Source: Catellatospora sp. TT07R-123 (lineage in GTDB: Bacteria > Actinomycetota > Actinomycetes > Mycobacteriales > Micromonosporaceae). From it: a DNA stretch of 64,000 nt. The stretch covers positions 2,728,001 to 2,792,000 of the forward strand of contig NZ_BNEM01000001.1 in the NCBI RefSeq assembly GCF_018327705.1, given 5' to 3'. Positions within the stretch are counted from its first letter, which is position 1. Each line of letters begins with the position of its first letter. The notes beneath the pieces were generated by a model that worked only from the letters and a program-made list of their open reading frames with translations, ran no database searches and was not told the origin of the DNA. Both the position numbers and the translations under genes were made by a program. Below, piece by piece: positions 23,654 to 32,991 of this stretch.

Positions 23654-23929
23654 ATGATCACGGCGATTGTGCTGATCGACTGCGCCACGGACGCGATTCC
23701 GGAGGTGGCGGAGGAGCTGGCCAACCTTGAAGGGGTCAGTGAGGTCTACTCGGTGGCGGGTGGGGTGGATCTGATCGCCATCGTGCGGGTGCGGGAGTTC
23801 GACCACATCGCGGAGGTGATCGCGGGTGGGATCTCGAAGGTGCCGGGGGTGCTGAACACCGATACGCACATCGCGTTCCGGTCCTACTCGCGGCATGATC
23901 TGGAGCAGGCGTTCGCGATCGGGTTCTGA
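23654..23929 (+). CDS. Stand-alone Lrp/AsnC ligand-binding (RAM) domain protein
   Basis: A 91-residue protein that is only the RAM domain of Lrp/AsnC regulators, with no helix-turn-helix. It shows the beta-alpha-beta-beta-alpha-beta pattern, with the conserved EVYSVAGGVDLIAIVRV and VPGVLNTDTHIAFRSY segments. Such proteins form dimers or octamers and can bind amino acids; here it may sense an amino acid or pair with a full-length regulator. The ATG follows GGAGAA by 6 nt. The location near the cytochrome bcc and trpD genes is conserved in actinobacteria, but the role is unknown. Confidence 0.9.
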   Translation: MITAIVLIDCATDAIPEVAEELANLEGVSEVYSVAGGVDLIAIVRVREFDHIAEVIAGGISKVPGVLNTDTHIAFRSYSRHDLEQAFAIGF

Positions 23930-23982
23930 GCGGCGGGAAGTGTCACACCGGCGGTGTCTACCGGGGAGTAACCTCGGCTCGC

Positions 23983-23988
23983 TAGGCT
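23983..23988 (+). promoter_or_regulatory. Putative -10 (TAGGCT), leaderless hydrolase
   Basis: TAGGCT ends 7 nt before ATG 23996; no ribosome-binding site is present. Confidence 0.5.
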
Positions 23989-23995
23989 GCCGGGC

Positions 23996-24826
23996 ATGCA
24001 GCTGAGCGTGGAGCGTGGCAGCGACCGGCTGGCGGTGCACCTGCACCCCGTCGACGATCCGGCGGCGCCGCTGGTCGTGGTGTTTCCGGCGATGGGCGTG
24101 CCGGGCGGCTACTACAAGCGGTTCGCCGTCGCGCTGAACGCGGCCGGTCTGGGTGTCGCCGTGGCCGACCTGCGCGGCACCGGCGCCAGCACGCCCGCGC
24201 CCAGCCGGTCCAGCCGCTACGGCTACCCCGAGACCGTCGACGACGTGGCCGCGGTGCTCGACGCGCTCGCCGAGCACCGCGCCGGCCGGCGCACCATCCT
24301 GCTCGGACACTCCCTGGGCGGCCAGGCCTGCGTCATGCACCTGGCCCGCCGGGGCCCGGCCGACGTCGACGGGCTGGTCCTGATCGCCGTCGGGCTGCCG
24401 TACTGGCGCGACTATCCGCGCGGGCAGCGGCTGGGCGTGCTGGCCATGACCCAGACCGTCGGCGCGGTGTCGGCGCTGCTGCGGGTGTGGCCGGGTTGGG
24501 GCTTCGGCGGCCGCCAGGCGCGTGGCGTCATCCGGGACTGGGCCTACTCGGCACGCTGGGGCCGGTTCCCCGCGACGGTGTGCACCCCGGCGCAGCTCGC
24601 CGCGATCGACGTACCGGCGCTGGTCGTCAGCGTCGACAACGACCGGTACACCCCGCGCGGCGTCGTCGACCACCTCGCCGCCCTGCTGTCCGGTGCCCCG
24701 GTCCAGCGCGAGCACCTGACCAGCGACCAGGCCGGACTCGCCCTCGACCATTTCGTATGGGTCAAAGCCGGCGCCCCGCTGGCCGCCCGCATCACCGCCT
24801 GGCTGCCCGCCCGCCAGCCCTCCTGA
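23996..24826 (+). CDS. Alpha/beta-hydrolase (serine hydrolase)
   Basis: A 276-residue hydrolase with a complete triad: the elbow GHSLGG with Ser106, acid in VDNDRYTP and His in LDHFVW near the C-terminus. VFPAMGVPGGYY (29-40) provides the oxyanion loop. The family resembles the YheT/'alpha/beta fold hydrolase' type with a PAMG start. Substrate unknown. In contrast to the hydrolase at 1324-2106 the nucleophile is present. It converges with the P450 gene, with 27 nt between stops. Confidence 0.88.
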   Translation: MQLSVERGSDRLAVHLHPVDDPAAPLVVVFPAMGVPGGYYKRFAVALNAAGLGVAVADLRGTGASTPAPSRSSRYGYPETVDDVAAVLDALAEHRAGRRTILLGHSLGGQACVMHLARRGPADVDGLVLIAVGLPYWRDYPRGQRLGVLAMTQTVGAVSALLRVWPGWGFGGRQARGVIRDWAYSARWGRFPATVCTPAQLAAIDVPALVVSVDNDRYTPRGVVDHLAALLSGAPVQREHLTSDQAGLALDHFVWVKAGAPLAARITAWLPARQPS

Positions 24827-24853
24827 CCCGTCCCGCCCTCGCCGACGGCGCGC

Positions 24854-26053
24854 TCAGCCGTCGAGCACCGGCAGTTCGGCGAAGCCGCGGAAACCCAGCC
24901 GATCGCGGCGGACCGCCGGCCCGGCCAGGCGCAGCCGCGGCAGGCGCCGCAGCAGCATCGGGAAGGCCGTCTGCGCCTCCAGCCGGGCCAGCGGCGCGCC
25001 CAGGCAGTAGTGCGCCCCCGCCCCGAACGACAGGGACGGCACCGAGTCCCGGTGCGGGTCGAACCGCTCCGGCCGGGGGTAGCGGCGCGGGTCGCGGGCG
25101 GCGGCGGCCAGGATCACCATGACTTCGCCGTCGGCGGGGATCCGTACGCCGTCGAGGTCGGTGTCCTGGCCCGCGAAGCGGGAGGTGGCCTGCACCGGCG
25201 GATCGAAGCGCAGCATCTCCTCGACGTACGCCCCGGCCAGTTCGGGGTGGGCGCGCAGCTCGGCGGTGAGCGCGGGCCGTGCGAGCAGGGCGGACAGGCC
25301 GTTGCCGAGCAGGTTGACGGTGGTCTCGAAGCCCGCGACCAGCAGCAGCGCCAGGTGCGCCACCATCTCGGCGCCGCCGATCTGACCGGCGGCACCCGCG
25401 GCCAGCAGGTCGCTGAGCATGTCGTCGCCGGGGTGGGCGCGCCGGTGCGCGAGCAGCCCGACGAAGTAGTCCTCCAGGTCGGTGGCGGCCTCGTCGGCGC
25501 GGGCCATGCTGTCGGGGTCCGCGGCGAACATCTCCAGCGCGAGGGTGAGGTCGTGGGCGCGGGGCCGGAACCAGTCCCGGTCCGACTCGGGCACCCCGAG
25601 CAGCGTGCAGATCACCGCCACCGGCAGCGGGAACGCGAACGCGTCCATGAAGTCGACCGGCCCGGGGCCGCCCATCGCGTCGATCAGGCCGTCGACGAGC
25701 CGTACGACGTCGGGGCGCAGCTGCGCCGTGCGGCGGGCGGTGAAGGCCGCGCCGGCCAGCCGCCGCAACCGCCCGTGGTCGGGCGGGTTGCGCCACAGCA
25801 TGGTCCGGCCGAGCCAGCGCCAGGCCGCCGACGACCGCCAGCCGGGCAGGGTGCGCTCCAGTGCCGCCTCGTCGGTGACCAGGAACGACGGATCGCGCAG
25901 CACGCGGTCGGCCTGCTGGTGCCCGGTGACGACGAAGAAGCCCTCCCCCAGGGCCACGACCGGGCCTGCCGCGCGCAGCCGCTCGTACTGCGGGTAGGGG
26001 TCGGCGCGGCCCTCGGCGGTCGCCAGCGTCTGTATCGCGGCCAGTGCGTCCAT
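24854..26053 (-). CDS. Cytochrome P450
   Basis: A soluble 399-residue class I P450. The I-helix motif is AGFETT (Glu in place of the common Asp), the ExxR motif is EEMLR, and the heme loop is FGAGAHYCLG with the axial cysteine. Sequence style (short N-terminus, RNPPDHGRLRRLAGAAF) fits the bacterial CYP105/107-like group. No ferredoxin or reductase gene is adjacent, so redox partners must come from elsewhere. The ATG 26053 was preferred because GGGGGAGG lies 5 nt upstream; a GTG five codons earlier overlaps that site. Substrate unknown. Confidence 0.93.
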   Translation of the reverse strand: MDALAAIQTLATAEGRADPYPQYERLRAAGPVVALGEGFFVVTGHQQADRVLRDPSFLVTDEAALERTLPGWRSSAAWRWLGRTMLWRNPPDHGRLRRLAGAAFTARRTAQLRPDVVRLVDGLIDAMGGPGPVDFMDAFAFPLPVAVICTLLGVPESDRDWFRPRAHDLTLALEMFAADPDSMARADEAATDLEDYFVGLLAHRRAHPGDDMLSDLLAAGAAGQIGGAEMVAHLALLLVAGFETTVNLLGNGLSALLARPALTAELRAHPELAGAYVEEMLRFDPPVQATSRFAGQDTDLDGVRIPADGEVMVILAAAARDPRRYPRPERFDPHRDSVPSLSFGAGAHYCLGAPLARLEAQTAFPMLLRRLPRLRLAGPAVRRDRLGFRGFAELPVLDG

Positions 26054-26081
26054 GGGCACCTCCCCCACGGGAAGGATAGAG

Positions 26082-26115
26082 CGGAAGGGCGACCGCCGAA
26101 GCGATCGCCCTTCCG
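26082..26115 (-). terminator. Hairpin terminator of the ctaE-qcrCAB operon
   Basis: CGGAAGGGCGA (26082-26092) pairs with TCGCCCTTCCG (26105-26115) around a 12-nt loop. It lies 24 nt past the qcrB stop. Confidence 0.75.
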
Positions 26116-26138
26116 TGTGTGTGACTGCGCCTGAGCCG

Positions 26139-27728
26139 TCAGTGCTTGCCGCTGGTGATCTCCTCGCGGGCCGGCGGCTGCTCCTGGGCCGGCGGGGCGG
26201 CCTGCTCGACCGGCCGGAAGAAGCCCCGGACCGCCGGGCCGAGGGCCCCGAGCCGGTTCATCTTCTTCGGCACCGTCCAGCCGACGTACGGCAGGTCGGT
26301 GTGGCCGTGGTCGTCGGCGGGCGCCAGCGGCTGGTGCACCTCGACGAACTGGCCGCTGGGCAGGCGCTTGATGATGCCGGTCTCGACACCGTGCGCCAGC
26401 ACCTCGCGGTCGTGCTGCTGGAGGCCCAGCGCGATGCGGCGGGCGATGTAGTACGCCAGCGGCGGCAGGATCAGGATGCCGATGCGGCCCGCCCAGGTCA
26501 TCGCGTTCAGGCTGATGTGGAACTTGTCGGCGACGATGTCGTTGCCGCCGGAGATCGTCAGCACCATGTAGAACGTGAGCGCCATGGCGGCCAGACCGGT
26601 GCGGTCCGGCACGTCACGCGGACGCTGGAGCAGGTTGTGGTGGCCCTTGTCCTTCTTCCAGCGCGCCTCGATCCACGGGTACGCCATCGGCAGCACCGTC
26701 AGGATGCCGGGCAGCACCACCGTGGGCCAGAACAGCGGCGGGATGGTGTAGCCGAACGCCCTGATCTCCCAGGCCGGCATCAGACGCGTCGAGCCGTCCA
26801 GGAACATGACGTACCAGTCGGGCTGGCTGCCCGCGGAGACCACCGCCGCCTCGTACGGGCCGAACAGCCAGATCGGGTTGATCTGGAACAGGCCGCCCAT
26901 CAGCGCGATCACCGCGAAGACGAGCATGAAGAAGCCGCCCTGCTTGAGCGCGTACCGCGGGAACATCCGCTCGCCGACCACGTTGCTGTTGGTCCGGCCC
27001 GGCCCCGGCCACTGGGTGTGCTTCTGCATGAACACCAGCGCCAGGTGGATGGTGACCAGGCCGAGCAGGATCAGCGGCAGCAGGAACACGTGCAGGATGT
27101 ACAGGCGGGACAGGATGATCTCGCCGGGGAACTCGCCGCCGAACAGCGACGTGGTCACCCAGGAGCCGACCACCGGGATCGACAGCATGATCGCCGAGGC
27201 GATGCGCAGACCGGTGCCGGACAGCGCGTCGTCGGGCAGCGAGTAGCCGGCGAAGCCCTCGGTGAAGCCCAGCCAGAACATCGACAGGCCGATGATCCAG
27301 TTCAGCTCACGCGGCTTGCGGAACGCGCCGGTGACGAAGATGCGGATCATGTGCACCACGATCGCGGCCATGAACAGCAGCGCCGCCCAGTGGTGCATCT
27401 GGCGCATGATCAGGCCGCCGCGCACGTCGAACGACAGGTTCAGCGCCGTCTCGTACGCCCGGGACATCTGCACGCCCTGGAGCGGGACGTACGACCCGTT
27501 GTAGTGCGTCTCCTGCATCGACGGCTCGAAGAACAGCGCCAGGAAGGTGCCGGTCAGCAGCAGCACGATGAACGAGAACAGCGCGATCTCGCCCAGCAGG
27601 AACGACCAGTGGTCGGGGAAGACCTTGTTCAGCAGCGAGCGCAGCGGCGTGGCCACGTGCAGCCGGGCGTCGACCTCCTCGGCCGTCTTCCCCGGCAGGG
27701 CCTTCAGATCGACTTTCCGACGCTTCAT
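26139..27728 (-). CDS. qcrB: Cytochrome bc1 complex cytochrome b subunit QcrB
   Basis: Integral membrane subunit of the bcc menaquinol:cytochrome c reductase that binds two b hemes and forms the quinol sites. The 529-residue protein has heme-ligand histidines in MHHWAALLFMAAIVVHM and YILHVFLLPLILLGLVTIHL, and a QPDWY motif in place of PEWY at the Qo site, as in other actinobacteria. About eight to nine TM segments are present and the polar C-terminal extension ends in a Pro/Gln-rich tail. The ATG overlaps the qcrA stop (ATGA). Confidence 0.97.
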   Translation of the reverse strand: MKRRKVDLKALPGKTAEEVDARLHVATPLRSLLNKVFPDHWSFLLGEIALFSFIVLLLTGTFLALFFEPSMQETHYNGSYVPLQGVQMSRAYETALNLSFDVRGGLIMRQMHHWAALLFMAAIVVHMIRIFVTGAFRKPRELNWIIGLSMFWLGFTEGFAGYSLPDDALSGTGLRIASAIMLSIPVVGSWVTTSLFGGEFPGEIILSRLYILHVFLLPLILLGLVTIHLALVFMQKHTQWPGPGRTNSNVVGERMFPRYALKQGGFFMLVFAVIALMGGLFQINPIWLFGPYEAAVVSAGSQPDWYVMFLDGSTRLMPAWEIRAFGYTIPPLFWPTVVLPGILTVLPMAYPWIEARWKKDKGHHNLLQRPRDVPDRTGLAAMALTFYMVLTISGGNDIVADKFHISLNAMTWAGRIGILILPPLAYYIARRIALGLQQHDREVLAHGVETGIIKRLPSGQFVEVHQPLAPADDHGHTDLPYVGWTVPKKMNRLGALGPAVRGFFRPVEQAAPPAQEQPPAREEITSGKH

Positions 27729-28789
27729 GACTTCTCCCAGAACGCCGGGCCGACCGGCACCTTGTAGTCACTGGTGGCCGCGAAGTGGCCATCCTTGTCG
27801 ACCGTGATCGGCAGCATCGGCAGCGACCGGGTGGCCGGGCCGAAGACGGGCCGAGCGTTGTCGGTGATGAGGAACTGCGACTGGTGGCACGGGCAGAGCA
27901 GGCGGTTGGTCTGCTGCTCGTACAGCGAGGCCGGGCAGCCCGCGTGGGTGCAGATCTTCGAGTAGGCCACGTAGCTCTGCCACGGGCTGCCGTTGTTGAT
28001 CTGGTACAGGCTCTGGCGCAGCACCTCCGCGTCGTCCTCGCGCAGGTGGATCAGCAGCGTCGGCGAGTCGGCGTACTTGTTGCTCACGCCGCCCGGGATG
28101 CCCGGGAACACCGTGATCTGGCCGCCGGTGCTGACCTCTTCCGGCCGGATCGGGGTGTAGTCGTCGCGGACCAGCTTGATCGGGTTCTCCGGCGTGGCGC
28201 CCGCGAACCCGGTCTTGAACAGGACGTCCGGGTGGTGCGGGTCCTTGATCATGGCACCGATCGGCACCGCGGCCGCGACCGCGCCCAGCGGCAGCAGGCC
28301 GAGCAGCGACAGCTTCAGCGCCGGGCGGCGCGCCACGCTCAGCTCGCTGCCGATGAACTTCAGCGTCTCGCCCGTGATCTTGCGCTCGACCGGGTCGGAC
28401 GGGCCGTCGTGCCGGTCCTGGATCGCGATCTCGTGCGGCAGCAGCTTCTTGCCCCAGGTCAGGATGCCCAGACCCACGCCGATCAGGGCCAGGCCCAGGG
28501 TCAGGCCCAGGATCGGGGTGTAGACCTTGCTGGGGTTGCTGCCCATCTCGTACTCCCACGGCCACCAGATGAAGGCGACCACGAAAGCGGTGGAGGCGAT
28601 ACCCGTCAGCAGGAAGAAGAACGAGACGATGCGCACCATGCGCCGCTCGCCCTTCGAGCCCGCCGGGTACTGCGGCTCGTAGTGGACGATCTCGATCCCG
28701 TCCCGACGGGCGCCCTCGCGGACGATGTCGAACGTGGTGAGGTTCGGGTCGTCCAGGTCCACCAGGACCGGGGTGTTCGACTCGCTCAT
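27725..28789 (-). CDS. qcrA: Rieske iron-sulfur subunit QcrA
   Basis: The Rieske subunit passes electrons from menaquinol to cytochrome cc. The 354-residue protein has three N-terminal TM helices (about 60-185), the actinobacterial form rather than the single helix of mitochondria. The [2Fe-2S] ligands are in CTHAGC and CPCHQSQF near the C-terminus. It overlaps qcrC upstream and qcrB downstream by 4 nt each, which fixes its place in the ctaE-qcrCAB operon. Confidence 0.97.
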   Translation of the reverse strand: MSESNTPVLVDLDDPNLTTFDIVREGARRDGIEIVHYEPQYPAGSKGERRMVRIVSFFFLLTGIASTAFVVAFIWWPWEYEMGSNPSKVYTPILGLTLGLALIGVGLGILTWGKKLLPHEIAIQDRHDGPSDPVERKITGETLKFIGSELSVARRPALKLSLLGLLPLGAVAAAVPIGAMIKDPHHPDVLFKTGFAGATPENPIKLVRDDYTPIRPEEVSTGGQITVFPGIPGGVSNKYADSPTLLIHLREDDAEVLRQSLYQINNGSPWQSYVAYSKICTHAGCPASLYEQQTNRLLCPCHQSQFLITDNARPVFGPATRSLPMLPITVDKDGHFAATSDYKVPVGPAFWEKS

Positions 28790-29613
28790 GACTTACCTGC
28801 AATCCAGAGGGCCGCGAAGACGAGGGCCACGACGCCGACGAGGAAGATGGCCAGACCCTCGGTGACGGGACCGAATCGGCCGAGACCCCAACCGCCCGGG
28901 TCCTGGTCGTCCTGCAGGGCGCGGACGTAGGCGATGACGTCGTACTTGTCCTGCGGGGTGAGTTCCGTGTCACCGAAGACCGGCATGTTCTGCGGGCCGG
29001 TCAGCATCGCCGCGTACAGCTGGCGGTCGGTCGACTCGCTCAGCGTCGGGGCGTACTTGCCGCTGGACAGCGCGCCGCCGCCGGTCGAGAACGCGTGGCA
29101 GGACGAGCAGTTGATCCGGAACAGCTCGCCGCCGCGGGACACGTCGCCCTTGCTGGCGAAGTCCTCCCCGGCCGGGAGCTGCGGGCCGCCGCCCAGCTCC
29201 TGGATGAACGCGCCGAGCTGGCGCGACTGGTCGCTGGTGAACTGCGGCTGCTTGCGCTCCGCCTGCGCCTCCTGGCGGGCGGCCGGCATGCGGCCGGTCT
29301 CCACCTGGAACTCCACCGCCGCCGAGCCGACGCCGATCAGGCTCGGGCCGCGGCCGTCGACGCCCTGGGCGTTGTTGCCGTGGCAGCTGATGCACGACGT
29401 GTCGTACAGCGCCTGGCCGGCCTGGGCGGCGTCGCTCAGCGGCGCGGCCCCGGACGCCTGGATGCCAGGGGCGAAGGTCGTGTAGAGGCCGCCGGCGAAC
29501 ACGAGCGCCACAAGCATGCGCAGGGCGCCGGACATCCGGCGGCGGGCCCGGCCGCGCTGCCGGGGGGCACCCGGCGCCGGCACGGCGTTTTCGGTTTTCA
29601 TGGCCGAGCTCAC
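28786..29613 (-). CDS. qcrC: Diheme cytochrome c subunit QcrC
   Basis: A 275-residue membrane-anchored diheme cytochrome c that links the bc1 complex directly to the aa3 oxidase, replacing a soluble cytochrome c. It has an N-terminal signal-anchor (about 27-50), two heme sites CISCH and CSSCH, axial-ligand methionines (GRMPA and QNMPVFG), and a C-terminal TM helix. GTG 29613 overlaps the ctaE stop (GTGA) and fits the operon's pattern; ATG 29601 is an alternative. Confidence 0.96.
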   Translation of the reverse strand: MSSAMKTENAVPAPGAPRQRGRARRRMSGALRMLVALVFAGGLYTTFAPGIQASGAAPLSDAAQAGQALYDTSCISCHGNNAQGVDGRGPSLIGVGSAAVEFQVETGRMPAARQEAQAERKQPQFTSDQSRQLGAFIQELGGGPQLPAGEDFASKGDVSRGGELFRINCSSCHAFSTGGGALSSGKYAPTLSESTDRQLYAAMLTGPQNMPVFGDTELTPQDKYDVIAYVRALQDDQDPGGWGLGRFGPVTEGLAIFLVGVVALVFAALWIAGKS

Positions 29614-30215
29614 ATCCGCTCCAGCAGGTAGATCATGAAGAAGAGACCGATCCAGACCACGTCCACGAAGTGCCAGTAGTACGACACGACGATGGCCGAG
29701 GTCGCCTGCGCCGGCGTGAACCGGCCCATGGTGGTGCGGATCAAGTAGATGATGAAGGCGATCAGACCGCCCGTCACGTGCAGGCCGTGGAAGCCCGTCG
29801 TGAGGTAGAACATCGAGCCGTAGCCGTCAGCGTTGATCTTGATGCCCTCGTGGACGAGGTGGATGTACTCGTTCACCTGGCCCAGCACGAAGGTCAGACC
29901 CATCAGGAACGTGATGGTGAACCAGAACCGCAGGCCGTACACGTCGCCGCGCTCCGCGCGCAGCACGCCGATCTGACAGGTGATGGAAGACAGCACCAGG
30001 ATCGTCGTGAAGGTCAGCGCGTACGGCAGGTTCAGCACGTGGAAGTGCCTCTCCCACTGGCCGTAGTCCGCTGCGCGGATGGCGAAGAACATCGCGAACA
30101 GCGCCGCGAAGAACATGAGTTCGCTGGAGAGCCACACGATCGTCCCGACGCTGACCATGTTCGGCCTGGTCAGGGAGTGGATCCTGCTCTTGTCGATGGC
30201 TGAGGCGGCAGTCAC
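29610..30215 (-). CDS. ctaE: Cytochrome c oxidase subunit III CtaE
   Basis: A 201-residue membrane subunit of the aa3 oxidase with five TM segments. Conserved stretches are [49 protein letters not shown] and [17 protein letters not shown], diagnostic for subunit III. It is first in the operon ctaE-qcrC-qcrA-qcrB, so oxidase and reductase are made together. GTG 30215 is the only in-frame start near the conserved N-terminus; AATAAT lies 6 nt upstream and no ribosome-binding site is seen. Confidence 0.96.
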   Translation of the reverse strand: MTAASAIDKSRIHSLTRPNMVSVGTIVWLSSELMFFAALFAMFFAIRAADYGQWERHFHVLNLPYALTFTTILVLSSITCQIGVLRAERGDVYGLRFWFTITFLMGLTFVLGQVNEYIHLVHEGIKINADGYGSMFYLTTGFHGLHVTGGLIAFIIYLIRTTMGRFTPAQATSAIVVSYYWHFVDVVWIGLFFMIYLLERM

Positions 30216-30221
30216 GCGGTC

Positions 30222-30227
30222 ATTATT
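30222..30227 (-). promoter_or_regulatory. Putative -10 (AATAAT) of the ctaE-qcrCAB operon
   Basis: AATAAT on the minus strand, 5 of 6 to TATAAT, ends 6 nt before GTG 30215. It faces away from the -10 of the divergent ctaG-like gene about 85 nt off. Confidence 0.45.
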
Positions 30228-30311
30228 GCCCCCGACCTGCATCGGCGAGCGTCGGGGTGCCTGGTTGGCGGCGTGTCGTGGCCCGACCTCGGCGTGTCCG
30301 GCGCCACGGTC

Positions 30312-30317
30312 TAGCCT
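30312..30317 (+). promoter_or_regulatory. Putative -10 (TAGCCT), leaderless ctaG-like gene
   Basis: TAGCCT ends 6 nt before GTG 30324. Confidence 0.5.
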
Positions 30318-30323
30318 CGACTC

Positions 30324-31280
30324 GTGCCCCCTGTCGATCATTTCAGCGCTCTGACCTCGATCGTTGCGGTCTCCGGCGACCCGCTGCCGCCGTTCGGCCT
30401 CACGACGGTCTTCACGCAGACCCGACTCGACTCGTGGCTCGCGGTGGGTCTGGTGCTCTCCGGGGCGCTGTACCTGTACGGCACGCACACCCTGCGCCGC
30501 CGCGGCGACCGCTGGTCGGCCGGGCGCACCCTGGCCTTCCTCGGCGGCCTGGCCCTCATCGCCGTGGTCACCGTCACCGGCGTCGGCGCCTACGACACCA
30601 CGCTGGTCAGCGTGCACATGGTCCAGCACATGACGCTGTCCATGGTCGCCCCGATCTTCCTGGCCCTGGGCGCCCCGGTCAGCCTCGCGCTGCGCACGCT
30701 GCCGCCGCGGCCCCGCCGCACGCTGCTGGCGGTGCTGCACAGCCGGGTCGCGGCGGTGCTGGCGTTCCCGCTCACGGCCTTCGCCATCTTCGTCGCCAAC
30801 CCGTTCGCGCTGTACTTCACCAGCCTCTACGAGCTGACGCTGCGCCACGAGTGGCTGCACGAGGTGATGCACGCGCACTTCATCGCGACCGGCTGCCTGT
30901 TCTTCTGGCCGCTGCTGGGGCGCGACCCGCTGCCCGGACGCTGGCCGTACCCGGCGCGAGCTCTGCTGATGCTCCTCAGTGTGCCGTTCCACACGGTCCT
31001 GGGGCTGACCATCATGCAGTCCAAGACCCTGCTCGGCGGCGACTGGTACCCCGCACTGGGGCTGAGCTGGGCCGATCCGTGGGCCGACCAGGTCACCGCG
31101 GGCGGGGTGCTGTGGGCCGGCGGCGAACTCGTGTCGGTCACCATGCTCGGCATCCTCGTGGCCCAGTGGATCCGCCAGTCGCGGCTGGAGGCGGCCCGGA
31201 TCGACCGCCAGCTCGACCGCGAGGAAGCGCTGGCCGCCACCGCGCGCACCGAGCAACCGCTGGATCACGCCAACCTCTAG
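30324..31280 (+). CDS. CtaG/caa3-type cytochrome c oxidase assembly factor
   Basis: A 318-residue membrane protein with about seven hydrophobic segments, in the caa3_CtaG family, thought to help insert copper into oxidase. Conserved histidines in [19 protein letters not shown] and VPFH could bind metal. It is transcribed divergently from ctaE-qcrCAB, which supports a role in oxidase assembly. The C-terminal 40 residues are charged and likely cytoplasmic. GTG 30324 appears leaderless. The TAG stop is part of the -10 of the next gene. Confidence 0.88.
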   Translation: MPPVDHFSALTSIVAVSGDPLPPFGLTTVFTQTRLDSWLAVGLVLSGALYLYGTHTLRRRGDRWSAGRTLAFLGGLALIAVVTVTGVGAYDTTLVSVHMVQHMTLSMVAPIFLALGAPVSLALRTLPPRPRRTLLAVLHSRVAAVLAFPLTAFAIFVANPFALYFTSLYELTLRHEWLHEVMHAHFIATGCLFFWPLLGRDPLPGRWPYPARALLMLLSVPFHTVLGLTIMQSKTLLGGDWYPALGLSWADPWADQVTAGGVLWAGGELVSVTMLGILVAQWIRQSRLEAARIDRQLDREEALAATARTEQPLDHANL

Positions 31281-31283
31281 GAT
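31278..31283 (+). promoter_or_regulatory. Putative -10 (TAGGAT) sharing the ctaG-like stop codon
   Basis: TAGGAT begins with the TAG stop of the ctaG-like gene and ends 6 nt before ATG 31290. Confidence 0.45.
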
Positions 31284-31289
31284 GTGCCC

Positions 31290-31697
31290 ATGAGTACCAA
31301 GACCGTCCTGCTCTACAGCGACGACGCCAAGGTCCGCGACCGGATGCGGCTGGCCATCGGCGAGCACCCCGCGCAGGACCTGACCGTCGAGTTCGTCGAG
31401 GCGTCCACCTACGCCGAGTGCGTCAAGCTCGTGGACGACTACGAGATCGATCTGCTGGTGCTGGACGGCGAGGCGACCCCCGGTGGTGGCCTGGGCGTGG
31501 CGCGCCAGCTCAGAGACGAGATCGAGGACTGCCCGCCCACCTGCGTCGTGATCGCCCGAGCGGCCGACCGCTGGCTCGCCGCGTACGCCCGGGTCGACGC
31601 GACCCTGGTGCACCCGCTCGACCCGATCGAGACCGGTCGCGTCATCGCCGACATCCTGCACCGCGAAGTGGCGTCAGACCAGGCCGTCGCGGCCTGA
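31290..31697 (+). CDS. Atypical stand-alone receiver domain protein
   Basis: A 135-residue protein with only a receiver-like domain and no output domain. It keeps an acidic pair (YSDDAK) and a putative phospho-acceptor Asp in LLVLDGEA, but the conserved Thr/Ser position reads VVIARAAD and the conserved Lys of the VKP motif reads LVHPLDP. It may not be phosphorylated in the usual way and could act by protein contact. It sits between the oxidase assembly gene and trpD. Function unknown; similar receivers occur at this locus in other actinobacteria. Confidence 0.8.
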   Translation: MSTKTVLLYSDDAKVRDRMRLAIGEHPAQDLTVEFVEASTYAECVKLVDDYEIDLLVLDGEATPGGGLGVARQLRDEIEDCPPTCVVIARAADRWLAAYARVDATLVHPLDPIETGRVIADILHREVASDQAVAA

Positions 31698-31814
31698 TCG
31701 CGAGGAGCGCCACGCCCCTCCATCTGCGAGCCCGCGGCCGCGGCCGCCGGTGCCCCCGCCGAGCGCGGACCGGCCCGGCCGCGGCGGCGGGCGCACCTGT
31801 TACGGGAGGCCCCT

Positions 31815-32912
31815 ATGGGCGATCAGCACACCTGGCCACGACTGCTCGGCGCGCTGCTGCGCCGGGAGGAGCTGACCCCCGACGACACCGCCTGGGCCAT
31901 GGGCGAGGTCATGGACGGCGCGGCGACCGCGGCCCAGATCGCCGGGTTCGCGCTGCTGCTGCGGGCCAAGGGCGAGACCCCCAGCGAGATGCGCGGCCTG
32001 GTCGCGGCGATGATGGCGGCCTCGGCCGCGATGCCGCAGACCGACGAGCAGCGGCTCGCCACCCTCGACATCGTGGGCACCGGTGGTGACCAGGCCCACA
32101 CCGTCAACATCTCCACCATGGCCGCGATCGTCGCGGCCGGCGCGGGCGCGCGCGTGGTCAAGCACGGCAACCGGGCCGCGTCGTCGTCCTGCGGCACCGC
32201 CGACGTGCTGGAGTTCCTCGGCATCCCGCTCGACCTCGGCCCGGAGCAGGTCGCCCGGGTCGCCGACGAGGTCGGCATCGGCTTCTGCTTCGCCGCCCGG
32301 TTCCACCCGGGCATGCGGCACGCCGGCGCCCCCCGCCGCGAGCTGGGCGTGCCGACCGCGTTCAACTTCCTCGGCCCGCTGACAAACCCCGCCCGCCCGC
32401 GCGCGGCCGCGGTCGGCTGCGCCGACGTGCGCATGGCGCCGGTGATGGCCGAGGTGTTCGCCGAACGCGGTGACACGGTCCTGGTGGTCCGCGGCGAGGA
32501 CGGCCTGGACGAGGTGACCACCGCGGCGCCTACGCGCCTCTGGCTGGCTCGTGGCGGGCGGGTGACCCCGCTGGTGCTCGACCTGGTCGACCTCGGGGTG
32601 CCCCGGGCCGGCTCCGGCGACCTCAGCGGCGGCGACGTGTCCTACAACGCCGAGGTGGTGCGCCGCCTGGTCGGCGGCGAGACCGGGCCGGTGCGCGACG
32701 CCGTGCTGGCCAACACCGCCGTGGCGCTGACCGCGCACGACTGGGCGCAGCAGGGCCTGGGCCCGGCCGATCCGGACACGGTCGCCGCCGAGCTGGCCGA
32801 CGCCGTACGCGCCAATCTGGAGCGCGCGGCCGCCGCGGTGGATTCCGGTGCCGCCGCGGCCACGCTCGACCGCTGGATCACGGCCGCGACCGAGGCCAAG
32901 TACGCGGTCTAG
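31815..32912 (+). CDS. trpD: Anthranilate phosphoribosyltransferase
   Basis: Catalyses the second step of tryptophan synthesis, joining anthranilate and PRPP. The 365-residue protein has the PRPP-binding [14 protein letters not shown] (about 79-92), [19 protein letters not shown] and the [13 protein letters not shown] motif. No other trp genes are adjacent; this isolated trpD beside ctaE is the standard actinobacterial arrangement. ATG 31815 follows GGGAGG by 5-6 nt. The preceding 117 nt are extremely GC-rich with self-complementary CCGCGGCCGCGG-type sequence and might fold, but no trp leader peptide is visible. Confidence 0.95.
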   Translation: MGDQHTWPRLLGALLRREELTPDDTAWAMGEVMDGAATAAQIAGFALLLRAKGETPSEMRGLVAAMMAASAAMPQTDEQRLATLDIVGTGGDQAHTVNISTMAAIVAAGAGARVVKHGNRAASSSCGTADVLEFLGIPLDLGPEQVARVADEVGIGFCFAARFHPGMRHAGAPRRELGVPTAFNFLGPLTNPARPRAAAVGCADVRMAPVMAEVFAERGDTVLVVRGEDGLDEVTTAAPTRLWLARGGRVTPLVLDLVDLGVPRAGSGDLSGGDVSYNAEVVRRLVGGETGPVRDAVLANTAVALTAHDWAQQGLGPADPDTVAAELADAVRANLERAAAAVDSGAAAATLDRWITAATEAKYAV

Positions 32913-32935
32913 GCCCGCTCTCCCCGTCCCACGGC

Positions 32936-32989
32936 ACATACGGAAGCGGCCCGGCTCCCCTGGGGGAACCGGGCCGCTTCGTCGTATGT
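32936..32989. terminator. Bidirectional terminator between trpD and ctaF
   Basis: GAAGCGGCCCGG (32943-32954) pairs with CCGGGCCGCTTC (32969-32980), extended by outer ACATACG/CGTATGT. The genes on both sides converge here. Confidence 0.75.
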
Positions 32990-32991
32990 CC

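Noticed and set aside
31698-31814. trp attenuator leader peptide before trpD
   Set aside because: The gap is GC-rich and self-complementary but holds no short frame with Trp codons.
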